Shown in pieces: positions 45,601-57,600 of a stretch of DNA of 64,000 nucleotides. The stretch covers positions 55,097,356 through 55,161,355 of the forward strand of contig OZ024874.1 in NCBI GenBank assembly GCA_964017185.1. The letters are read 5' to 3'. The DNA comes from Rugalucina vietnamica. Lineage: Eukaryota > Mollusca > Bivalvia > Lucinida > Lucinidae. Made by a program: the position numbers and the translations under genes. Position 1 is the stretch's first letter; each line of letters begins with the position of its first letter. The notes under the pieces were generated by a model, which worked only from the letters and a program-made list of their open reading frames with translations, was not told where the DNA came from and did not search any database.

Positions 45601-48600
45601 CCTATACATAAACAAAGGCGCAGATCAGCTGTGCGCCTTTGTTTTTGCTACTCGGATAGTAAAATTCCTCTTCTTCATATACCTGAAATTTCAATCTTCT
45701 TGTCATCTTCTGTAGCTGCACAGACCAGTTTTTGTCAGACCTGCTTGGAAACCCTTAGACAGTTCTTCTTGCGTAGTGGCTCATGTATAAGTAAATGAAC
45801 AATACTCTGTTTTGTTTTCTAACAGTCAGTGACAGAGAGAAGTAGAAGTAAGAAGAAAAAGGACAAGAAACTTGATAGAACCAAGGGAGATAAGACACTG
45901 GAGCAGACCAGGATAGATCAGACAGGAAAGGTGAAGGTCACCAGAGACTCCAAAGTCAGGAGGTCAAGGTCAGACTCACCAAGGAAATCAGGTACTTTTT
46001 TTTAGCATTTTCTCCTAAAAGTTTATTGATCACAGATTATAAAGTTCATGACTTACCAGGTTTGTGATGTGATAGCCCGGTAGCATGGCAGATTTGTATA
46101 GAAACAGCCTTATGATCGACCCCAGCATTTGACACATTCTTAATGAAGATTTTTATTGAGACTTTATCTCAAGCTGTTTTCTTGTGCTTGTACGAAAAGA
46201 GCACTTGCCTGGCAATGGCAAAAGAATGTGCTGTAAGTACTTGTAATCTGCCACTTCAAAGACAGTATGGTTTGGATAGCTGACTATTACAACATGTACT
46301 TTAGATCAAATGTGTTCATATGCACTGTTTTCATTGTATTGCCTATCTTTATTTAAGAAAAGTCAGGAAAAACGAAGTATGACAAGGTGAAGAGTTCTGG
46401 CTATGGTAACCTGTCCCCTCATAGACCCCCCAGGGACACGAGTCGGGATAAAGACTTTATAAGCATGAATATTACCAAAGCAACAAAGACCCTCAAGGTA
46501 TGATCTCACCCACTAAGGACATTAAAGATGACACAGAGTTTTACTGATTATTTTTTCCAACTATTACACGTAAAGCAAACTGTTTGTACGCGGCCTTTCT
46601 CCTTCCAAAGGGTACCCCAAGTCGTGATCGAGTGCTGTGTTTTTTTGTTAAGATACTCAATGCTCACTGCTAGCATGTTATCTTTTATGAGCAGCTGTAT
46701 GATGAACTATATATCGAGGGAAGTCTCTGACCTGTTTCACATGGTTTACGAAATAAGTAAATCTAAAAGCACTTAGCTACCCATTAAAGCACATGTTGAA
46801 GCCTTTTAGATACCCTTTCAGATCTTTGCAAAGATATCCTTTACAATTTGATGGACTCAGATTTGAGCCGCCTCGTGAGAAAACCAACAATCTGCATAGG
46901 CGAAAACAAAGACGCAGATCAGCTTCGCGGTAACCGCGAAGCTGATCAGCGCCTTTGTTTTCGCTACTCGGATAGTACAATTCCTCTTCTACTTAAATCT
47001 GAAATTTCAAGCTTCTAGCTCTTTTCTGTAACAGTACAGGCCGGTTTGTGTCGGACCTGTTCGGAAACCACATTGTTGGTTTTCCCACGAGGCGGCTCAT
47101 TTGTTATGCTGTTCTCATTGGTTATTCAGGACAACAAGAGATCCCCAGCCCCCTCCCCCAGTAAAGGGGACCTGGAGCACAGAAGCCCTCCCAGTAAGGT
47201 CCCTAAATCAACAGTGGACGTCTGGAGCCCTGCTGAGATTGCTAAACAGAAAATCAAAGGTACTCCAATACAGATTAATTTAGATTTTAGGCAGTAAAAG
47301 GGTAGTGGGGTGGCATTTTCACCAGGGTAGAATATCTGACATTGAGAGGACCTGAGTTTAATCCACACTGACACCAAGTTGTCTACTTAAGCAAGACATA
47401 TTAACTCATAGTTAACTCATAGTACTGTTTAATTCATTTGAAGTGTTGGCATAATCTCCACACAACTGAACAGTTGTTGAATGGGACATTAAACCACAAA
47501 ACAAACACCAAGTCATATTGAAGAAGAAACATATTAACTTTATACCTGTCCTCACAAGCTTACAAATTCAAACTTCCAACTGCTTAAATAGTTCCTCATG
47601 ATGAATGAAAAATTAATGACCTTTTTTTTCAAATCAAGCATATCATGATTTAACACAAGAAAACAGCTCTTGAGGCAAATAATCATGTAATATGTAAAAT
47701 ATGTTATTGCAATATACTTGAGCCTCATTATAATGGGCCTCATTATAGCTTAGTTTTCAATATAACATGGCCATGTCATGGCTCCGAAATTGATTATTTT
47801 GTTATATGTCTATATTAAGTAACATCAATGTAACACAGTACACTTATAACACTGTCTGCTTCTATGAACCTGTGTTATAATGAGCTTGACCTGTATTTGA
47901 TATGGTATAATTGTAACTTCATGTCCCAATTAACTGAGGACACATCTTGTGTATTCTAGGCACCCAGTCCCCTCAACAAGCCAGGAAGGGTGTGTCTGGT
48001 ACAATGAAGGCCACTCAACTACAGGCTTCAATAGAATCTTTCACACAGTACATTAAGGATCACTTTGGGAGCAAAACCAAGGGTTTGCCTGAGGTAGTAA
48101 TGTTATCTTTCTATGTTATTTGAAAATATAAACTAAGTATCAGGATTTGTGACTTGGGTGGTAGGGAATATCACTTTATGTAATATAGTTGTTTTACCTC
48201 CTGTCAAGTTAAAAGTCATGGAAGCTGAGTTGGATTATTAAAACCAATGCTGGACTTATTTCATTCAAAAATGTTATTAGACATGTACTGTATAGTAAAA
48301 TTCAATACTCAGTCTGTCAGTATTTAGAATATGAAAAAAAAAAAAAACAAAAAAAAAAACAAAAAAAAAACTGAGCCACAAGAAGACCAACAATGTGGTT
48401 TTTGAACAGGTCCGACACAAACCGAGCTGTACAAGCACAGAAGATGGCTAGAGGCTGGAAGTTTTGGATTTAGAAAGTAGAGGAACTGTACTATCCGTAT
48501 AGAGAAAACAAAGGCGCTGATAAGCTGATCTGCGCCTTTGTTTTCGCATATGCAGAATGTTGGTTTTCTCATGATGGGGCTCAAACTTGGTTTTATATTG

Positions 48601-51600
48601 TCAGATGAAGTACTCAGTAGATGAGCCTACAGTTTCTACAAGTTTCAAAGAGAAAGTAGAAGAAAAGAATGGCACAGATGATACTGAAAAAGATGAAATC
48701 ATTGCGAAACTGAAAGGTAAACTTTTTCATTCAGATGGCTCCATTTTAAATGTCAAAGAAAAATTGACCAACAGATGCAGAGATGAGGATTTATAGTCAA
48801 CGATTTTCTTCAGTCTGCATTGTTACCACCTAGAAAAGCTTATAATTTCTGAAGTTTTAAAGAGATAGTATATTGGGCTAATTGAATGCTAGAGCCTGAA
48901 ATAGAAAAGTTCTAGTACTTCTGGAAACAATTATGGTAGTATATTAATTTGACCATGCCACTTAACCTCTGACATGGATATGCATTTGTTGATCGGACTG
49001 CTTAAATAACTATGTTCTCAATAATGCAACTTTTATGACGGTAAAAAATATATGACCACGTGCTTCACATGGCACTGGAGATATGTGTAAAACAAATAGG
49101 TGCTCCTTTTACCGTGTTTACAAAACTTCATCCTTGAGTTCAAGCTGCATGGTCAGAAGTATTTTACCTATACATTTTGGCTGGCACATGAGAAAATGGT
49201 TGGTTGATTGGGGTTTAACGTCCCACCGACAGCTAAGGTCATATGGAGAAGGGACCTCGGTTTATAGTCCCATCCGACGGACTGGAGAAGCCCGGGATCG
49301 AACCTGCGACCCCTGGTTTACAAGGCGAGTGACATAACCACAGCACCACAGAGGCTTCTGCACATGAGAAGAGTTCAGTTTTAATTTCAAAATCAGACAC
49401 ATTCTTTCAATTTTCAATTTCTGATGAAAGCATTAAAACCGAAAACTGGCTTGGCTCTTGGATAAAGTAAAAGTTCTCTTACCGGAGATGACAAGCTGTT
49501 TTACCATCAATGTTAAGAAAACAATACAACAAAATAGAAATAAAAAATGACTTTTGACTTTCAGGTGATCTAGAATCTCTAGAGAGAAGTTATGAAAGAA
49601 AGCTAGAAGCTCAGAAACTGGAATATGAAGAACAAATACACACACTGAAACAAGAAAACTTTGTACTCAACTCTCAGGTTAGTTCAGCAAGCAACGATCA
49701 TATCAGGTTAGTTCAGCAAGCAACGATCATATTACAATCCAATCAAAGACAAAAGCTACTTAATACTCTCAAGTATTTTTATGAACAGAATTAACTTAGG
49801 CACTGCAAAGTTGGCTACCTTTATGTCAAATCATTTGAGGAAAAAGCATGTAATAGATACATGTCTGACAAAAGGGTGCCTTGTACTTTTATTATTAGGT
49901 CTCACAACTTTTCCTCAAATCACAGTTTTGTACCTTTTTGCAAAGCTGTTTGAAGCAAAACCGTGAACATTGAAATCTGTACCTATAATAGATTTTTACT
50001 AAGCCGCCCTTCTCTTTCATAGCTATCAGGGGAAGGACAAAATGAAGCCAAGAAGAAACTATTAGCCGGTGAACCCATGGAAGGAGTGAGCAAAGAACAA
50101 ATAGCCCAGCTGGAGAGAGAGATGAAGGAACAAGAGACTTTGATAGCCGGGTACCAGCAGGAGAATAAACGACTGTACAACGAATTGAAGAACGTACAGA
50201 AACAACATAAACAGACAGAGGAACGAATGTTCAAGGAAAATCAGAAACTGCTGGCTGAGGCTTCTAACTTGAGGTAAATCTTGAGCTGTGATATTTGAGC
50301 CGCGTCATGAGAAAACCGGATTTTTGCTTTTGCGAAAACAAAGGCGCAGATTAGCTGTGCATTAATTGCACAGCTGATCAGTGACTTTGTTTTCGCTACT
50401 CAGATAGTACACTTCCTCTACTAATTAAATCCAAATGTTCTAGCTTCTAGCCTTTTTTCTGAGACTGTATAGGTCGGTTTGTGTTGAACCTGGTCGGAAA
50501 TCCCAAAGACAGGTTTTCTCACATTGGGGCTCATATGATTAAATTAAGAAAATTATTGTCCATATTGTCTTGTACAGCAAATTGGCAGATTCTCACAATA
50601 TGACTCCTTTGATTTAATCACATAGCGGCACACTTGTCCTGACTTTTCAATTTTCAGATAATGGTTATTATTTTGTTTCATTAGAAAGTTAAAGGAATAG
50701 TTAAGTTTAAAAATCTGTAACGGCAGTCACGGTGGAAATGAGAAACGTAATGGGTTGTGATAAAACGGTCTGAATGTAACACACCGTGACAGTACATAGT
50801 GAAACTTGGAGGCGGTCCTTAGTGCAATGGGAAGCTAGTGAATAGCTTGGCAAGCTACGGATCTTCCATTTTCAGCTGCGTTTGATCAAGCTGTCTCGCG
50901 TCTCGTCCCGTTTCCTCAACACGTTTTGTTGCGTTACGTTACGGTCTTTGACAGTGTTGGACCCCATTCTACTACGTATGTCACGTTATGGTACGGTTAT
51001 CAGGGCACGTGAAGTTTTAAGATATAAAATGGCATATCATGGGGACAAGTTCCTTCATATTGGAGCAGTCACTATAGTGAACAATAGAGACCATATGCTG
51101 CACTATGCCATTGAAGAAGAAATAAAATCTCGAACTTCCTAATCAACTCTTCAGTCGGTTGTTGAGGAGCATGGTTGTTATTATTTCAAAGGGCTTATTC
51201 TTAAGTAAAAGGCACAAAAATGCTTTAAATTGCATGGTGTCTACGTTTTGTCCGTAGCTGACCTTGACAGAACGAAAAAAACGTGTTACGCTTTGGTAAA
51301 AATGCAACTGATCGCATCAGAACGTAACTGGCCGTAATAGAACATGCTTATAATTGTGATAGATCGTGGATAACCATAACGTACCTTAGCGCCTCTGGTA
51401 TTACACTACCACGGCTTGTTACGGATATTGTAATACAACGTAAAAAAAATTAACAAGACATACTTTATCATGAAAACAAAAAAATATATGACCAAAATTC
51501 CAGGGCACCCTACATTGTTGGGGCCACTGCGAACATAGTGTAAACGCAGTATAAAGTTTTTGTTTCATGTACCAACTTACAGCTTTAATTTGTCACTTTC

Positions 51601-54600
51601 AATGTCACAAACCAAGATCTGATTTAAATCTACTCCACTGAATTTAGGTTGAAAAAGAAAGACAATTTTATGGAGTGAGTATTGCTTGCTATAACAAGAA
51701 CCAGTCCCTAATCATTGCTTACGTTTTGCTTGAGCCATTGCGTGAGAAAAACCAACAATTTGGGTTTCCGACCAGGTCTGACGCAGACGCTAGAAGCTTG
51801 AAACTTTGGATATAATTCACAGAGGCATGGTACTATCCGTGTAGCGAAAACAAAGGCGCTGATCAGCTGTGCAGTTACTGCACAGCTGATCTACGCCTTT
51901 GTTTTCGCATATGCAAATTGTTGTTTTTCTGATGTGGCAGCTTTATTTTCTTGCTAAGTTGTGTCACTGTTTAATAGATTGAAGTGCTATTAATATTGTT
52001 TTGATTGTCTTGAAAGCTGGCGGATATAACTTCCGGACATTGTTTTATCCTTGGACATGCTAATGCATTGGGATAGCCACATGATTTGCTCTTTAATTCC
52101 TTTGCATTTTTCTCTCTCAATCTCTATACGAAAAGAGGTAGACCCTATGTTAATATTACTGAAGGAACTGTTGAAGTAGGACAAGACAAGACAATATTTA
52201 TTTTGAGTTGGCAAAGCGGATATCAATACATATATTCCAAAGGGCTTTTATTTCCACTGTTTGCTAAAAACATTCTTTCTTAACTCATATGAGTCTGGCT
52301 TTCTTTTCGTGGGACATAGGCAAACAGTATAGCTCCAGATGTGATGCCGCAGAAGGTGGCATACCATCTGGGGCTATTCTGTTTGCTTAGAGGAATGTCA
52401 TGGAAAAATGGAGAACAAATCAAAATCACTCCTAATCGCTCTAAAATGACAGTGGACTCACCCAAATGATAATAATAGGAAAGTCCATTCATCAAAATTT
52501 GGTTAATATGCTGGACTGTTCCTGTTCTTCTGAGGGGATGCTAGTTTTTGCTTAATAGCTTGCTTTAAATTGATAAACTGCGTGTTTTGAATTTCTTACA
52601 AGTGATTTTTATTTCAGATTTACATTTTTTCTTAGGGAAATTTCTTTTTTTTTTTTTTAATGTAACCAGTTTATTTCAATAATTTGAGTGACTTTAAAAG
52701 GATCACACCACTTTCAATGCTTAATTAGGAGGTACTTGAAGTTTGCATTTTAGAACCTCAATAGAAAAGAGAAAACAGGTTTTGTTGTTTTAAAATTTTG
52801 ATTCGACAGTTCAAAGATCTTAATGATTGTTTATATGTAACAATTACCAAGCATTTGCTACCAAAATATGATATACTTAATTGGCTATGTACCCAAATCA
52901 ACATTTGAATTTCAGGACTGAGCAGAAAAAGGGCAGCAAAGTCTAATCTGCCAGGATCAAAGGTCTTACATGTCTATTGTGTATAATATGAGCCTTCATG
53001 AGAAAACCAACAATTTAGGTTTCCAACCAGTCTGACACAGACAAGCCTGTACAGTGACAGAAGCAGGCTAGTAGCTTGGAATTTCAGATTTAAGAACAAG
53101 AGGGTGTGTACTATCTGTATAGTGAAAACAATGACGCAGATCAGCTGCGTTATACAGGTTGATTTGTTAGTTAAATGAGCTGCGTTGTGAGAAAACCAAC
53201 AGTGTGGTTTACGAACAGGTCCAACACAAACGAGCTGTACAAGCACAGAAAAAGGCTAGAAGCTTGAAGTTTTGGATATAAGTTGAAGAGAAATTGTACT
53301 ATCCCAGTAGCGAAAATAAAGGCGCTGATCAGCTTCGTGGTAAACGCGAAGCTGATCTGCGTCTTTGTTTTTGCCTATGCAAATTGTTGGTTTTCTTAGT
53401 AGGTGGCTCAAATGTTTAAGATAGCACCAGAATGTTAACACATGTCGTTGCAGGACTCAGCTAGAGCAAAAAGAAGAGGCATACAAGAACAAGGGTATAA
53501 TCACAGGCCACGCCGCACAACAACAAATAGCGGCTGGGAATACTGCTGGAGCTATTACGACTCTGGAAAATGAACTACAGGAAGCAAAGGTATGTTGACA
53601 AACAGGGTTCAATGGTTCAACATGAACATAAATTAATGTATAGTGCAAATACTTTGACGGTGCCGGTTTAAATTAATGTATAGTGCAAAAACTTCTACGT
53701 GCCGGTTGACCTCTGACATAGCATTTGTTGATCGCACTGCTTAAATAAGTACATGTATGTATTCAATTATGCGACTCTTTGATGATGAACAATATATGAC
53801 CATGTGCTTCACATGGCATGGGAATAATGTGTAAAACAAAAAGGTGCCTCTTTTCTAGTGTTTACAAAACTTTGTCATGTAAGGTAAACTGTCATGGTCA
53901 AAGTATTTGCACTATAGGTAAAAATTGAATGAGTCTAGTGGATGAATTATATGAAATTAAGTTATACTAGACATGTTTTCAGAGAAAAGTACATGTAAAA
54001 TGTAATGTGTAGCCCCATTGCCAAGTTGTACTGGCTGGGGTTTCGGATTTTTTTTCTCGGATTACTGTTTCTAGCCCCACCTACTGTTTGGTCTGTTTCA
54101 TATGAGTGAAATAATGATGAAGGGATGTACTACTGAATAAAAAAAAGGTCTGGAGAAACTTGCAGCTCAATGTAACTTTGAAAAAAAAAAAAAAAAAAGC
54201 TGTTATGGTCATGCAGATGTCTTTATTTTCCCTCAGAGAACCACAGATGCATTGAACAGAGAGATGTTGATTGTACAACAGTCTAAAGTTGAGCTGGAGA
54301 AACACATAGAGAAGCTGGTGAGAGAACGAGAGGAACAGAACAGGAAAATTGAGGAATCCAAGACAATGAAATCTGAGGAGGCTAGGGTGAGTGGGGGTTC
54401 ATTTTAACCCATATTTGACGAATGGATTCTCCCATCATTATCATTTGGGAGAGTCCACTTTCATCTTTAGGGGTGTTAGGAGTGATTTAAGATTTTTATA
54501 TTATTTTTCGATGAAATTTCTTTAAGCAAACAGAATAGCCCCAGATGGGACGCTGCGTTCGGCGTCACATCTGGGGCTATTCTGTTTGCCTAAGTCCCAT

Positions 54601-57600
54601 AAAATGGACGCCAGGCTTAAATGAGTTAAGGAATAGGATCACAAACTTCTAATAGTTCCAAATATGACAGACTTATTAATGTAGATGAACATGAAAATTA
54701 GTCTGGCCATCACAATGGTTCAAACAAAAACAGTTTTCAAAAAAACATTTGACTGTTTTCACGAAAATAGTAGCAAAATGCTTTTCTCTTTGACCTTTTT
54801 CTTTTGAAATGAAAGATTTTTATTTTTCAAGCACATTGCTTTAAGGAAATTTCTGAGATTTGTTATGTATAGTGACTATTATAGACAAGATTTAAACATT
54901 ATTTGACTTCAATTTGACACGCTCATTTTCAACTTATTTGTACATTCTTGAATGAATGGATGTCGGCATTTTTGTGGTGGATGAAACTGGAAAACCCAGA
55001 TACACAGGTATGCACTATCCTGTCAAATACTCACACAGGGTTTTTAACCGAGGCAGCAGCGTGATAATCATAAATCAAGGCAAGGCCGTCATTGCCGGTG
55101 CCGCAGGTCCGGCGAGCGCCGGACCACTTTTTTGACCGACCATGGTATCCGCCGTACCACTTTTTTTCGATTGCCGCAGCAGTGCTTACCTGTCTTTGTT
55201 GTTCTAATCGTCTCATCAAACGACTCGCGGCTTATTGATTAAACGAGTCGCGGCTCATTGATGAAATTATCATCAACACCCGAAACTCGTGTCATCAAGG
55301 CAAAGGAGTGAAAACAAACATCACAGGGATCACGAGGCGTGTCAAAACATTGCGGTCATTAAAATGACACCTATGTGATTGGATTTTAGGATTAATAGAT
55401 TAGAGTTGTAATTAAGTTGTTACCTTTTAATCCGATCTTCGATTATCATTACGAAAACTTGCCCATGCAATATACAGAGATTTTTGGAGCTTTAAAAATT
55501 GAAAATTTTCAGCTCATTACGAAAACATGCCCATGCATTATACAGAGATTTTTAAAGTTGTAAAAAATGAAAATTTTCACTAGAAGAAAATTGATATCTT
55601 TTTATTTTTGCTCAAAACATAGATTGTGGGTACATGTTAGAACCGCCTCGGCGAGGCGGTTCTAACGAGTACCCACAATCTATGTTTTGGAAGAAAAATA
55701 AGAAAAATAGGTGTACCCCTGCATACCCCAGTTTTGCTATATAAAAGTGGGATTCAAGGGGGTATACATTACAGGGACATGTTTTCCTGATGTGAAATAA
55801 ATGATATTTTTTTATTTTTGCTCAAAAGATAGATTCTAACGAGTACCAACAATCTGTTTTGGAGCAAAAATAAGAAAAAAAAGGTATACCCCTGCAAACC
55901 CCAGTTTTGCTATATAAAAGTGGGGTTCAAGGGGGTATACATTACACAGACATATTTCATGATGGTATATGCAAGTGCCGCCCGTTAGAAAATCAGCCTA
56001 AAACTTTTCGGTTCCCACAACGCCGGTACATTCGGTGTGAAATGTTTTAATCCGTCTTGGTTCGACAGTAGGCCACCGCATGCTGAGACTCGCAAAGGGG
56101 TGGAAAAAGTTGCTAAAAAGAAACTGTTTTCTGATAAATTTAAACTGTCTGAATTTCGGTCATTTTTGTTAACAAAACGATCGAAACTCTGACCCCAAAA
56201 CGCACCCAGAACGCGTTTAGAGGCACCAATCTAGCCCCCTCTCGTGCTGCCTCCCTCTGGTGCCTTGGGCACTCAACCATGTATTCCACCGGACCACTTT
56301 TTAGAACGCGGCGACGGCCCTGCAAGGGTATTTATTAGAAATTGGGAAACTTAGAATCAGGTCAGCTAAGTATGTATGGGTTTTATGCCAGCAAACATAG
56401 GAAAGTAATTTTTATATAAATTTTGGTTGCAGGCTCTGGAAGCCAAGTATGAAGAAGAGCTAGAGAAACTGAGGAGAAAGTTAAAGTGGTATGCAGAGAA
56501 TCAGGAGATCTTAGACAAGAGTGCCAGGCAACTGAGGAACAAAGACGACGAGATACACAAATATAAGATGAGGATTGAGGAGTTACAGACTGAGGTTTGA
56601 GATTATAAGAATCTGTCATGAGTGTCAGGTATGGATAGACAAATCTGTCCTGAGGGTCACAGTTTGGCATCACAATGCTTGCAGAGTGATGCCAAACTGT
56701 CTCCCTAGGGACAGATTTGTCTGTCCATACCTTACACACATGATGGATTCTTTTTCTTGCACACCTTAATATATGACAAATTGATATTCATACTATTTAC
56801 CTAGAAAAACGCTACAATCATGGCGTCCGCCATTTTGGTTTAAAACGTTTTGACGTCATTGTGACGTGTGCGCTTAACGACGAAATTACATGACATCCTA
56901 TACAACCAATGTTAAAAAAAAAAGAACACTTGAGGTATGAGATACTCAAATATAAGATGAGGATTGAGGAGTTACACACTGAGGTATGAGATACAAAAAT
57001 ATAAGATGAGGATTGAGGAGTTACAGACTGAGGTATGAGATACACAAATATATAAGATGAGGATTGAGGAGTTACACACTGAGGTATGAGATACTCAAAT
57101 ATAAGATGAGGATTGAGGAGTTACACACTGAGGTATGAGATACTCAAATATAAGATGAGGATTGAGGAGTTACACACTGAGGTATGAGATACACAAATAT
57201 AAGGTGAGGATTGAGGAGTTACATACTGAGGTATGAGATACTCAAAATATAAGATGAGGATTGAGGAGTTACACACTGAGGTATGAGATACACAAATATA
57301 AGGTGAGGATTGTGGAGTTACACACTGAGGTATGAGATACACAAATATAAGGTGAGGATTGAAACGAAGGTGAGGATTGAGGAGTTACACACTGAGGTAT
57401 GAGATACACAAATATAAGGTGAGGATTGAGGAGTTACACACTGAGGTATGAGATACACAAATATAAGGTGAGGATTGAGGAGTTACACACTGAGGTATGA
57501 GATACACAAATATAAGATGAGGATTGAGGAGTTACAGACTGAGCTATGAGATACTCAAATATGAGATGAGGATTGAGGAGTTACACACTGAGGTATGAGA

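Larger units (their letters stand above)
55082..56327. mobile_element. Putative hAT-like element carrying MITE family B
   Basis: AAGGCCGTC at the left and GACGGCCCTG at the right are short inverted ends. CCGGACCACTTTTT occurs near both (left in the same orientation). The target duplication is unclear. GC content is higher than that of the flanking intron 22. Confidence 0.35.

Noticed and set aside
50882-51142. 86-codon frame, possible transposase piece
   Set aside because: No recognisable motif; left only as part of a low-confidence element.
56383-56739. 118-codon minus-strand frame opposite CEP162 exon 23
   Set aside because: It is antisense to a certain coding exon and to the adjacent hairpin; shadow frame.
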